Positions 1 to 10,557 of a stretch of 64,000 nt of DNA are shown one piece after another. The position numbers were made by a program, and so were the translations under genes. The notes below the pieces were generated by a model. That model worked only from the letters and a program-made list of their open reading frames with translations. It did not search any database and was not told where the DNA came from. Origin of the DNA: Tremella fuciformis (Eukaryota; Basidiomycota; Tremellomycetes; Tremellales; Tremellaceae); the NCBI GenBank assembly GCA_032768795.1, contig CP136497.1, positions 746,501-810,500 of the forward strand, in the 5' to 3' direction. The stretch's first letter is position 1; every line of letters begins with the position of its first letter.

Positions 1-186
1 TTAGCCTGGTCTTGCTCAATCTGGGTCGAGATATGGGACACACGAAAGCCATAGCTCAAAGGCCGTCTGGGCGAGAGAGCTGTACAGCACGATGGACTCC
101 CAGTTGATCGCCTGGTTGTCCGCCAGACGGGCGACATGCTGCACCCAGCTGTCCAGTGGCCTGATCAGGTCTTGCAGTGCCGACAT
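1..186 (-). CDS. STE24: STE24-like CaaX prenyl protease, N-terminal exon (partial)
   Basis: Only the first coding exon lies in the window; the gene continues past the left edge. From the ATG at 186 the exon reads MSALQDLIRPLDSW, then INWESIVLYSSLAQTAFELWLS, then a GT donor around 39-43. The segment with Ile-Asn-Trp, Ala-Gln and Phe-Glu matches the start of Ste24/Afc1 zinc metalloproteases, where a short amphipathic leader is followed by the first membrane helix and a conserved F-E-x-(Y/W)-L. Family members are ER and inner-nuclear-membrane enzymes that remove the aaX tripeptide of prenylated proteins and make a first N-terminal cut in yeast a-factor. The HExxH zinc site would be outside the window, so the call rests on about 45 residues. 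In-frame codons upstream to 384 look non-coding. Confidence 0.45.
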
Positions 187-380
187 CTTGGTCCTTGCTA
201 TTGGTGCTGGACAATGTCGACACCGCGACACCTTGTATTCGTGAAACGCTTCACTTGGCCCGGCCGAAGAGTGACGCGTGGCACTTCGGACCCGGAGGCC
301 GAGAGGCCGTCCAGGCATCGGTCTGTCATACGGTTCATGGTCGTTTCTAATGCTACAACTACATGATACTTGAGGTGCGC

Positions 381-2707
381 TCACGCCGTAAATGTGATCC
401 AGCCTGGTACAGGGCAGCTCGGAGGAGCAGGTATAACCTCGATGATGGGTGGTGGAACGCCCTTGGCTCCTTCTTTGACAAGGTCTTCCGTCCCTGCCAC
501 CAAACCCATGACGGGCGACTGGACAGGTGTGCCACTACGGCTTCGCTCCGAATCAGATGTGCTGCTTGCTAGAGAGAATTTCTTCTGCGGTGGAGCAGGC
601 GCCTTTCTGCGACTGCGCGGTGGCGAGGCCCCAGAATCAGAATGCAGTTCCGATCTGGACGAGTTTGCCGATCTCGGACGGTCCAGTGAGGCGGATTGCG
701 ACACGTCGAGCAGCGACGATTGGCGCACGGGGTCTCGCGAAGTATACACCGAAGTGTTGAGAAGGGAGGAGCCGTTAGAGTGCGGTGCGGCAGACGAGGG
801 ACGAGGTAAAGCAGCCGCCACGGCATCGAGCGACATGGTGGACGAGGTTGAGTCTTGCCGCAAGTCTTTTGCCGACAGACTTCTTTCAAGCTGTTTCGGC
901 TCCTCCAAGCATCTCTCGACGAGCCGAGCCGTCGTTGAGTGAACATCCCGGAAATGACCATTGGAGACCAGGGACCGGAGTACGAGCTTGATCTGAGGTC
1001 GTTTGTATGGGTCGCTCTTCAGTTGGGTGTGATTGAGAAGAGGATACAACACTCTTAGGTATGTGTGGCGCAGCTCATTGTCAGCTACACACCGGACAGC
1101 TCCAAGCAGCTTACGGCTTCGCACTCTTCGGGCAGATCGACGAGCTCTCGGATGAAGACGTCCAGTAAAACCCGCAAGTCGTTTGTGTAGAAATACTCTT
1201 GCGTGCCAGGAGTCGTGAACAGGAGGTAAAGGATCTTGAGAATGAGGAGCTGCATGCACATGCCTTCAGGTGTGTTTTCTGGACTGTCAGCTAAGATGGA
1301 AGATGACTTGAAAACAGCTGACCTGATCGATTGAGCATGAAGATGACATTCTCGCCAAAGGTCTTGCTGCTGCCCAGACGCCTCATAAGCACCATCAGGA
1401 CCCGGTTCTGCGTCTTCGAATCTTCGGAGTGATCGTGAGTATATGGCACGGTCCCGCCCGTATGAGCGCGGACATGATGCCTCATGTGTGATTCGGCGTG
1501 CAGCGACTTGGATAACGGTTCGTCCGTAAATGTTGCCGTCGAAGTGATGGGGGCAGAGGCAGTGAGATTCTTGTCTGGATGCTTGGTAGGCAACGCGAAG
1601 ACCATGAATTGCTCGTTGAGTGCCACCTTTCGATCAGCTCCGCGCACAGAAAGCTTAGCTAACGCACAATGAGCTTGATGACAGCATAGTTGAGCCGTTC
1701 ATCCTGCTGATCTCTGGTCACTTCTACCAGCTCGAAAAGGTGGTCGATGAAAGCGTCGTCGAACTGCGCCAGCTCCGTGGCATCGAGCTTTTGCACTCGG
1801 CACACCTCGTACATGAGGTCTGTTGCCGGTATCCGCAAGCGGGACTCAATTGGCGGGAGACCATGCGAGAAAGTCTGGATCTTAACTGGCAATCCGAGTG
1901 ACGAACCAGCTTACCTCGTCGACCTCCAGTCCCACTACCTCTCCCAGAGTCGGCAGTAGCTTGCGCCATTTCCTGTGCGATTTGAAGAGAGACGGATGGC
2001 GGTAGCCGTAGTAGAGGACGAGATGATACAGGATGTAAAGATCATGGGGATTGGTGTTCTGCAGCGTCAGCTCATTTGACAGTATCTTTAAAGCTGACAG
2101 ACCTCTTGTGCATCGGTCATCATGATCCCCACCATGCGCTCATAGTGGTATGTAAAGAGCTCCGAGTCCAGGAGGAGGTTGATGGCTTGGTACATATCCT
2201 GCGGATTCGACAAGTACTTCTCTACCGCGTCAGCTCGACTCCCGGGGAGAATTTAGGCAGCTGACCATGATATCCCGCGCAAAAAGTGATGAACATCCTG
2301 AGAGTATTGTCGAGCTGTGCCAGAGTAGGCGGGTCAGGCAAGACCAACACCGCTTCTATTTCTGCCCATCAGCCCTCCGCCCATACTCTCGCGCAGGGCG
2401 CGAAACGCAACGCACCATGCCAGAACTGCTCTACGCTATGCACACGAACATGCACGTCCATACTGCCCCCAGCAAGCGGCTCGTCATCTGCTTCCTCCGC
2501 CGGAACCCTGCTTCGGCGCTTCCGATGCCCGTGCACATGGACGTGGTGATGATGGTGATGGTGCCCGTTGGTGCCGTTCGCAGTGGCGGCCACTGCCGAC
2601 GCTGCGTCGTGCGAGCGCCGCCGGTGCAGCGAGGCAGAGTGGGACGAGTGATGCTCCCGCAGCTCTCTGTCCCGGTCGCGGAGCTCGCGCGAGTCGCGGC
2701 GGGACAT
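381..2707 (-). CDS. LDB17: SPIN90/Ldb17-family actin-patch regulator
   Basis: A multi-exon gene whose spliced exons give the SPIN90/Ldb17 leucine-rich domain. Recognisable blocks, in order, are [16 protein letters not shown], a block with [11 protein letters not shown], one with [18 protein letters not shown], one with [21 protein letters not shown] followed by [16 protein letters not shown], then [13 protein letters not shown] and [15 protein letters not shown]. The C-terminal ~200 residues are Ser/Pro-rich with [11 protein letters not shown], suitable for SH3 binding. The ATG at 2707 (MSRRDSREL) was chosen because the reading frame beyond it has no ATG; it is followed by an Arg/Glu stretch and a seven-His run. 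Family members bind Arp2/3 and start linear actin filaments at endocytic patches, partnering SH3 proteins. ABP1, another patch protein, lies 15 kb away. Exon limits are by eye. Confidence 0.83.
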
Positions 2708-3057
2708 CGTGGGCGGCGGGGGGCCTGCCAAAGGTCGGACAGGAGGGTCGTGCGACCGAGCTCAAGACGTCATGCGGTAAGGTGGCGAGGGAACGTCAGA
2801 GGCCTGCTCTGGGCAAGAAGGGGGATGATAGGCGATACAACAGCAAGCGACTATGCGACGATGCGATGGGTGGTCGCTGACAGATGGTGAGATGGACGGC
2901 GAAGGGCGAAGGGGTGTAATAGGGTCTCGGTATGGCTGTCGGCATGCGGGCCGGTGCGTGATCAGATCATATCGGCTACCCCCACTTTGCAGCCACAATC
3001 GTGCATCGGACTGGCCGAATTTCAGCTCTGCCTACATAGAACAACAAAAGTCAAGTC
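2708..3057. promoter_or_regulatory. Divergent promoter between LDB17 and RRP41
   Basis: About 350 bp separate the two start codons. I see no convincing TATA box and no ORF with a protein-like composition. It must hold both promoters and 5' leaders. Confidence 0.4.
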
Positions 3058-3953
3058 ATGTCGTCCAGCCGCCTCGAGATCCTCAACGAGGGCGGTGAGT
3101 AGAGTAACCGTTATCTAGTGCATGCTGAAGGTGCAAGGTCTGCGACACGACGCTCGCCGCCCATACGAGTTGCGCGCCTGCGCATGGGAGCTCTCGCCCC
3201 ATCCTTCGGCGGACGGGAGCGCAACTGCGACCCAAGGCCTGACGTCCATCTCCGTGTCCGTCTTTGGTCCGCGCGAGCCCCGGAATCGCCAAGGCGTGGC
3301 GCACGATCGCGCATCGCTCGTGGTGGAGGTGGGCGTGGCCCCGTGGGCGCAGCAGGGGACGACGAAGCGCACGCGCGGGGACAGGCGTCTGCAGGAGGTG
3401 GGCGCGGGGATCAGGCAGACGTTTGAGCCTGTTGTCATGGGGCACCTGTATCCCCGTTCGGAGATCTTGATCAATGTACAGGTCTTGTCCGCCGATGGAG
3501 GTACGTCCCCACGCGAAACCCCCTCGTCAACCTGCCTCCCACCGAGGACATGCTGGAGACAGCGGTCAGAGAATCAGGGAGCTGACTGGACCAGGCATCC
3601 TGCCCACGGCTATCAACGCCACGACCCTCGCGCTCATCGACGCCGGAATTAGCATGCTCGACTACGTCACGTCCGTCTCCATCGGCTTGCATCTCACTCA
3701 GGCCCTGCTCGACCTGTCGCAGCCAGAAGAGAGCGACATCCCCATGCTCATCGTCGCTGCCCTGCCGAATAGCGGCAAGATCACCCTGGCATCAATGGAG
3801 ACGCGGCTGCATGTGGATCGGTTCGAGGAGATGCTCGAGCTGGGCGTGGATGCGTGCAAGGTGCTCAAGGAGGAGATGGATGGCGTGGTCAAGGAGCGCA
3901 CAAAGTCCGTGGTGGACAGGATGAAGTCGGGCATCAGGCAGGTCGAGCAATAA
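3058..3953 (+). CDS. RRP41: Exosome ring subunit Rrp41/Ski6 (RNase PH fold)
   Basis: Three exons, 3058-3094, 3138-3500 and 3595-3953, splice cleanly to about 252 codons, the usual Rrp41 length. The protein starts MSSSRLEILNEGG and continues LRHDARRPYELR, the conserved N-terminal strand-turn of the family. SPHPSADGSA and ISVSVFGPREP follow, then INATTLALIDAGISM, the signature of the PH fold second half, and a C-terminal helix ending RQVEQ. Introns are 43 and 94 nt with GT-AG ends. In eukaryotes Rrp41 is a catalytically inert member of the six-subunit exosome ring, paired with Rrp45, and threads RNA to Rrp44 and Rrp6. Rrp46, a sister subunit, is encoded 5.5 kb downstream on the same strand. Confidence 0.93.
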
Positions 3954-4035
3954 CCACAACTCCCCCTCGACCTCCGCCAAGCATCGCTTTGAGCGCTATC
4001 GGCACAGACAACAACATGCTGAGGTGTACATACGA

Positions 4036-6158
4036 CTACGTCGAGCGCCGGTTCAGGATAAACGTTCCCTCGTACCCCACAAACGCCTCGGGGGTGAACG
4101 TGTCCCTCCACCGACCGACAAACACATCGCCAGACAGGATGTAGCCGCGGTAAATCCACTTACCGCGCGAGTCCGGCTGGAATCAGCCACTCGGCCAAGT
4201 GATAGCGCATGCAACAGCCGATACTCACAGCATACTCCTTGACCAAGCTGACCATCCCGTCCCAACTCCTCACTCTGCCTTTGAGGAGGAAACGGCCCCA
4301 CGCACTGTGGCCCGTCCCGGTAAGCAACATCTCAAGACCATTGCGCTCGGCCCCCAAGCCATCTAGCGTTCCATCCGGCCCGTCAAACATCTCGTCCAGC
4401 TCATCCTCAGGGACCTGTTCGTACCCCTCAATCGCCTCGACTTGCTGTCTGATCGTCTCCTTGAGTGTGGCCGCCTCGGCACTGGGATTCTCGAGATTAG
4501 CTTTGGGCATGCTTGGCGGTCGAGCGGTGGGGAAACCAGCATTGGTGATCGGCCCACGGAGGGGTAAGCCGCTATTCGTCGTTGCCTTGCCCTTCTTGAC
4601 TGCTGCTTTCGCTGCCTTCTCGCCGTCCTCAGCGGGCCGGGGCCGGATGGGCCGGACCCACGTTTCGGTCATCTTCCACACCTGTTTCTGCTCGCCGAAC
4701 GGGCCTTCGTACAAAGCGCGAGAGTGCCCGGCAAGCATCTCCCTGAACGCGTCAAAGTCGAAGAAAGAGAAGTTTCCCTCCCAACACCCATTCCAGCTGC
4801 CTCGCCACGCACCGCGATTCATGCCTCGACAAGACGACGGATCGTAGCACTTTAGTAAGCGAGCAAAGTCGCGGTCGTGCGCGAGAGACGAATGGACGAT
4901 CGGGCGGTGCTCCATGATCTCCGTGGGGCCGAGTCGGCGGCCGACCGAGGGCATCGTGGGATCGCTGTATGGGCCAGGATCCGAGCCGCTCGCTGCTGGT
5001 GTGTGCGGGGTCGACGAAGCGGGAGTAGAGGTGACCGTACCGTTGACGGCTTCATCGGGTGCGCGTACGCTACCTGAAGAGTGTGCACCCTCGGATGACT
5101 CATCGTCAAGGTTTTCCGGATTAGCGAAGAAGCGCAGTATAGCAGCATGAGAGAGCATGGGATGACTGAGCTCGATTTGGCGCCCGTAGTAGTCTATCGT
5201 TTGCTTGCGAGACTTGGGCGAGAGGTCCTGGACGAAAGGATTGTTCTCCTCTTGCTGGGCGATCGGCGTGGTGAGAGGCAAGTCTGCGATGGTCCACGGC
5301 CCAAAGCAAAGCTCGTACTGCTGGGCAGCAAAGACGTAAGGGCGAAGCACGAACAAGTGTTCGTCGCGCTCTTCCTGGGACTCGGGTTCGGGACGGTCGA
5401 CAGCGGTCATGAGCCAGCTGATCCACATGGCCAGAGCACGTCCGACGGTCTCTTCGGGATAGCCGGGGCGTATGGCAGCGGCAAGCAGGTGTTGCTCGTG
5501 GTACAGCTGCAAGAAGCGGAAGAGGTCAATCGAGGCCGGGCCAGTAGTAGTGAGATGAGCCAGGTTGAGCTTGTCTGCTCGTCAGCTTGGCCGGCCGAAT
5601 ACGCAGAGTCCACAAGGGCCACTGACCATTCTCTATCATCATAAGGTATACCACCCAGAGATCATCATCTCTCAAGTCGCTCAAGTCTTCAGCCTCGATC
5701 TGCCTGCCTAGGCGGCTGAGCGCTCGCACCCGCCGCTTGAGCTCAGCGGTGAACTGTACAGCGGTCAACCGCCCGCCGTCCCTCTTGCGTCGCTCGTAAT
5801 TCCTCCGCCGGCGCTTGACCTCGCGGGGCTCATCGTCACTCTCATTCCCAAGGGCCGAGGTCGACGGGGTCGAGCTAGACCCGGCAGTGGAGCTGGACGC
5901 GGAGGCCTCGCTCTCGAGCGAGTCAGAGCGGACAGGCGCCGGCGGAGGGGGCAAGAGCCTGGCCATGCGCCGTTCCGCCGCGCGGGTGTCGAAGGCCGAC
6001 CGGAACAGCCTGGCGTAGAGCCGCGGGTTGGTCTCTGGGGAGAGGGCAGCATGAATGGCGCGCGACGTGCAGAGGAGCTGGACGGGCGGTGTGAGCTCGG
6101 GCAGGGAGACGTGCAGCGCGATGTGCGCGAGGATCTCGGGGGGCACGGTGTCGAGCAT
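4036..6158 (-). CDS. F-box protein of a large fungal family
   Basis: Three exons read on the minus strand. The first begins MLDTVPPEILAHIALHVSL, a standard F-box helix set (L-P-x-E-I-L), and continues with CTSRAIHAAL and NPRLYARLFRSAFD. A basic linker precedes the second exon, whose frame resumes at DKLNLAHLTTTGPASIDLFRF. The second exon holds RGMNRGAWRGSWNGCWEG followed by FDFDAFREMLAGHSRALYEG, which is typical of basidiomycete F-box proteins that carry a C-terminal beta-rich ligand domain. The third exon gives PDSRGKWIYRGYILSGDVF and ends at the stop at 4036. F-box proteins act as substrate receptors of SCF ubiquitin ligases; the substrate cannot be told from sequence. I used the ATG at 6158, where the F-box starts; a longer frame to 6188 would need a non-ATG start. 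Confidence 0.8.
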
Positions 6159-6732
6159 GGCGGCGCAGCGCGGAGCGGTCGGGTGCAAAGGGTCCGACGG
6201 GGCGGGTTGTCACTCGGCAAGACAGGTCCGCGCGGTGTACCCGGGGGGCGAGGGGAGTGGTGAGCGTCGCAGAGTTCGGTGCTGCCTGTAGGAGAAGAAG
6301 ACGAAGCTGGCGGGGCGACGTGTTACGGTCGACTGGAGTTGAGATGAGATGAGATGCAGATGCGCGATCGTCTTGAGTGGTGGGTGGATGACAGGGAAAG
6401 AACAGGGGCAAAGGAGCCGGACGGTGGGGGATGGGGGATGGCAATCGCTTGGCAGTCCTGGCCCTCGGTCACGAAAGAACAAATGCAGGATCGCCGAGGG
6501 TCGATTCTTCCTGACATGTGCGTTACTCCAAGCCTCCCAACTGTAGGACTATCTCTTAGCAGCTTACAGAGCAGAGGCGAGAGGGGGGAGATAGGGAGGG
6601 GAGAAAGAGACGCCAATTCGGGATCAAATATCTCGGGTCGATCGTTCCAGCGCTCCGCTCCGGCCACCGGCCAAAACGCCGTGCCTTACTCGTGGTAGAA
6701 TTCTCATCCACCCCCTCTCTCACCCACACGAG
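6159..6732. promoter_or_regulatory. Divergent promoter between F-box gene and UPF0390 gene
   Basis: A 574-bp gap between two divergent start codons. It is purine-rich on the plus strand around 6570-6620 (GAGAGGGGGGAGATAGGGAG), so it gives a CT tract on the minus strand. No TATA box or RNA gene was recognised. Confidence 0.35.
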
Positions 6733-7102
6733 ATGGCCCAAGGCGCAGGCAAGCTCAAGGCCAAGTCGCCCTCTGGCGGCAGGAAAGACGCTGGCAAGGT
6801 CAAGAAGGGCAAGAGGGTCGTCCCGCCCAAGAACAAGCAGCGTGTTGCCGAGGCTGCCCAGAAAAAGGTGCGCCCTCTGTGTTTGTCCGGGTTGCGTGGG
6901 GAGGTTTGTTGATGGCAGGCCTTGTCGACCAAGATTAACGCCAGTATCGAGCAGCAGCTGGTCAAGGAGGCGTCGAGGGGCAAGTTGACCATCATGAAGT
7001 CGACGGGGGAATTGGCTGCGTGAGCTACTCTCATTGCTGATGTCGGATGACAATTGAGTACCCAGAGGAGCTGGCAAGGGCAAGGACAAGGCCAAGAAGT
7101 AG
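6733..7102 (+). CDS. Small basic UPF0390 / DUF2462 protein
   Basis: Three exons (6733-6867, 6919-7019, 7066-7102) encode about 90 residues: MAQGAGKLKAKSP, a Lys/Arg-rich run with VVPPKNKQRV, then INASIEQQLVKEASRGKLTI and a tail ending GKGKDKAKK. The M-A-Q-G start, the lysine-rich body and the terminal A-A-x-x-G-K-L-x-I-x-K pattern fit the UPF0390 family (human C19orf53-like, DUF2462), small nuclear or nucleolar proteins without a settled function. Both introns have GT-AG ends, and the last exon joins in frame only if the 46-nt intron before 7066 is removed. It converges on the decarboxylase gene with 160 bp between stops. Confidence 0.8.
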
Positions 7103-7263
7103 ACACTCACTCGTTCATCTCTCGATATCTCCGTCAGAAGATGGTCAGTCAGCTTCCACTACTGCTCTGGGCTCCGAAGCTGACGGCCAGTTGTATGCAT
7201 GTACATAACCGTCAAAGCGTCAAGGCTGCTCATCTACGTTTGCCACGCCAGGTAGGCAATCTC

Positions 7264-8983
7264 CTACGCCACCTTGGCAATCTCCATACCCACCCGGACC
7301 AGTGTCTCGGTGCTCTTCTCAGAGTTGGTCCTCATGTCCTCGTCAAACTCGATGCCTGCCGCGCTGGGGAGGACGACAATGGTCGTGGAGCCGCCGTACT
7401 GCAAGTCAGGCCGAGATGAAGCGGTCAAAGGGGAACTTACCTGGAACCACCCGAGTTCTTCGCCCTTTGCCACCTTGTCGCCTGGCTTTTTCGACCATCC
7501 AATGCTGCCAACAAGCATGGCTAGAGATCAGCCAGTAGCTCATTCTCATTTTCGCTGCTTACCGCCTATGGCCACAAAAGCAACGGGGACTGCCTCTTTG
7601 CCTGGACCTAGATTCGCATTGATCAAAACTATTTGACGCTTGTTCAGCGTGAAGACGTTCAGGTCTAACTGTCAGCGCTAACCATGCTGTATCGACTATC
7701 GCACTTACCCTCGTTGATAGCCTGTGGGTTGACAGCTACTGATAAGTCTTGCGCATCTCCAACCGGTGCACGCACTGTATAGCTCCCCAGCGATCTCCTT
7801 CAAAGCCACCACAGTGCCCTCGACAGGCGAATGGAATCGATGATAATCCTGTGGGGCCAGACGAGCGATGGCCAGGGCACATGCCGGATCATCGGTCAGA
7901 GCCTTGAAACGGGTCTCTTGCTCGTCTGAGCCGTTCAGCAGCGTCGAGATGGTGAACTGCTTTCCCTTGATCCTATCACTCAGCCGAATCCCCGTCTGCC
8001 AGGTCGCACATGCCCACCAGAACTGCTTCGCTTGATCAACGGTCTGGAACACAGTCAGCCGGCAGTCAGCGGGACTGGTGATGATACGCGGGTCATCAGG
8101 GGAAGTGATCGGCCGGGCGGAAGCCTTCAAGCGACGTGCGAAGAACGCGTTGAAGGTCTGCGGGGTGAGCGAAGTTCAGGCACCTAGGAATCGTCATACT
8201 GGATAAGCCGTCAAATCCTCGACGAGCAGCTCGTCAAGGGGCAGCTGATAGGTTTCGATGAAGCTCTTGATGTGCTCCAGTACGCCTTCACCTTCCTCGT
8301 CGTAAATCTTGCCCTCTGCATGTCAGCTAATCAAGCATTTCTAATGAGCACAGTGTCTGACGCTTCACTGATTGTGCCTCAAGAAGCTTCTCAACGGACG
8401 GGTACGACATATAACTCGACTGCTCTCAGCACGACTTTCCTCTCGTTACGCCAGACTCACACCCGAGACGAAGAGGAGGTGCATGCCGACCCGCACGTCT
8501 GCCCATCAGCTTCAGGCGACTGTGCAGCTCGACTCAGCCTTACAGACAGGCATGCTCTCGAAGATCTTCCGACCAGTCGTGCGGTCGATGACAAAGTTGC
8601 CTACTATCAGCTCCCGCACGTCAATCCTTGGCCTGCCAGCTGACCCATATGCTCGTAAGTGAACAGCTATAAGTCAGCACTGTCAGCTCTCGTTATCTTG
8701 AGTACTGACCTTGTCCACGGTCTCGGGGCTAGGGAAGAAACGCGAGATCCACTTCTTGCTCGCCTTGTCACCATGGGCGTGGATAGCATCTGCGCGAACC
8801 TCGCTCGCTGGCTGTCAGAGCTGTCACAAGCTGATTGATAACAGGAGAGGACGCACGCGCCAGCTGGTCTTTCTGCGCCCCGGCGTGGGTGCCCGAATTG
8901 TCGACCAAGTGGGTGAGACTGTCTTCCAGCGGCTTGCCCATCTCTTCCGGGACCGGCCCCGTAGCTCCCGCGTTGCTCGACAT
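7264..8983 (-). CDS. PSD: Phosphatidylserine decarboxylase proenzyme
   Basis: At least six exons on the minus strand. The N-terminus, MSSNAGATGPVPEEMGKPL, is soluble-looking, with no clear signal or membrane helix. Later exons contain FVIDRTTGRKIFESMPV, FIETYQLPLDELLVEDLTAY and KTFNAFFARRLK. The core motif is DYHRFHSPVEGTV, with the conserved His, then TVNPQAINE after removing an intron that ends TAG, and finally MLVGSIGWSKKPGDKV. The V-G-S in that last block is the expected autocatalytic cleavage site, where the Ser becomes the pyruvoyl group. The enzyme converts phosphatidylserine to phosphatidylethanolamine. Without a visible mitochondrial leader it may be an endomembrane (Psd2/Psd3-like) rather than a mitochondrial form. 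The stop codon is at 7264. Confidence 0.88.
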
Positions 8984-9454
8984 GATGTAGCAGAGCAGCG
9001 AAGCGTCGGCTCGAGGGGAAGTGACTAGACAGACTTGGTGTGTCGATATCTAAGCTGTTCTCGAAGCCGCCCTTCGCAGCTGTGAGGAGAAGAATTCCTG
9101 TCGACTCTGTCGAGTGAGCCAAACGCGCATGGTGTGGCCGTTGTCACAAATGGATCAGAGCAGTCAGGTGTGAGAGGGCTCACCTGTAGTATATGGCAGC
9201 TACTACTCTACTCAGTCTATGAGCGGGAAGACAGTCTGGACAGTAGTGTCGCCTCTATTATATGTGGCCAGGCCAGGAATAGCACGCAGCATTGCGGGGT
9301 GCAGGCACCGAAATCAGTCACCTCAGACGTCATGTCCATCAGTTCATCAAAGCGCCGTCCACGTGGCAGTGGTGATAAGGCAGATCCCGAACCTCCACTG
9401 TCGCAGGAGATTTCTGACCACCATCACCCATTGACGGTAGGAGCAAGAGCAGTC
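8984..9454. promoter_or_regulatory. Divergent promoter between PSD and RRP46
   Basis: A 471-bp gap. The RRP46 reading frame is open upstream as far as 9134 and includes an ATG at 9332, so part of this stretch could encode an N-terminal extension. The composition of that part is not convincingly protein-like, and I treat it as promoter and leader. Confidence 0.35.
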
Positions 9455-10473
9455 ATGGCGAGCTCAAGTAGGCCGGACAGGCGACAAGACCTAGAGCTGA
9501 GACCCATGAGCGTCCAGCTGGGCGTTCTGGACCGTGCAGACGGCTCGGCGCGGTTCTCATTAGGTGCGTCCGCCTCCCTCTGCATCACTCTCTCTCAATC
9601 GGGAGACATGCTGATCCTGCGTCTAGGGTCGACGTCCGCTCTCGCCTCGGCGACGGGCCCGACAGAAGTACGTCTGCGCGAAGAGCTCCCGACCCAAGCG
9701 ACCTTCGAGATCCTTCACCGCCCACTGACCGGGATCCCCGCGACGCCCTCTCGCGCACTTGAGCAATCCCTCCGCGCGCTCTTGTCCCCGCTCATTAACC
9801 TCTCACAGCACCCGCGGTCCCTCCTCCAGCTCGTCGTGCAGACCCTCACGCCCGAGTCGCCGAGCTACCCCCCAAGCGGGCTCGACGCCGACGAGGAGGC
9901 GAGCAATCGGCGCACGTGGCCGCCGGAGGGATACGATGAGCGCGCCCCGCCGAGCGAGGGGGCGACGGCGGCGCCGCGCGCGGGCCTCAGTATGGGCAGC
10001 AGGGCGGTCGCTGTCAATGCTGCCATGCTGGCTTTGCTCCATGCTGGCTCGATCGGCCTGAGGGGCGTGGCGGTGGCTGTGAGCCTGGCGTATGTGCCTA
10101 GAGGCGAGGGCTTGGCTTTGGTGCTTGATCCCACGGACGCCGAGGAGAGCCAGGCGACGAGCAGACATGTGTTCGCGTGGGTGTTTGGGGACGTCGGGCG
10201 CTCGGCACCCGAGGAGAATGGCTTGGGCGACATGGACGTGGATGGTGCGGACGCACAAGGGAAGAGAGCGGGGGAAGAGCTGGTCTGGGCGGAGAGCGAG
10301 GGCAGCTTCTCACAGCAAGATGTGGGTCTTTACTCTCAATGTCTCTTAGTATGAGGGTGGGCTGATCGCAGTTTACTCGCGCGATGGGGCAGTCAAAGAT
10401 TGCAGCGCGGATAGTCCTTTCCTTCATACGGCAACAGCTGGCATTACATCTCGAGCAGAACACCGTCCGATGA
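9455..10473 (+). CDS. RRP46: Exosome ring subunit Rrp46 (RNase PH fold)
   Basis: Three exons. The first starts MASSSRPDRRQDLELRPMSV and runs to LGVLDRADGSARFSL. An in-frame 63-nt intron (9564-9626) is removed to give GSTSALASATGPTEVRLREE, the conserved first half of the RNase PH fold. Then follow FEILHRPLTGIP and LLQLVVQTL, and a second half with VNAAMLALLHAGSIGLRGV and AVSLAYVPRGEG. The last intron (10322-10371) joins DFTRAMGQSKIAARIVL to a helix ending LEQNTVR at 10473. Reading straight through would stop early, at 10354. The pattern R-A-D-G-S-A-R with E-V-x-x-R identifies Rrp46 rather than Rrp41. It is a structural member of the exosome ring, paired with Rrp43. An alternative ATG lies at 9332. 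Confidence 0.85.
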
Positions 10474-10557
10474 CAATTCACCACCACTCCATGCAATTTC
10501 TGTTGCTAGACATCATGATGGGGGCCATGTATGCATTTCATCCTTCGAGATGTGGAT

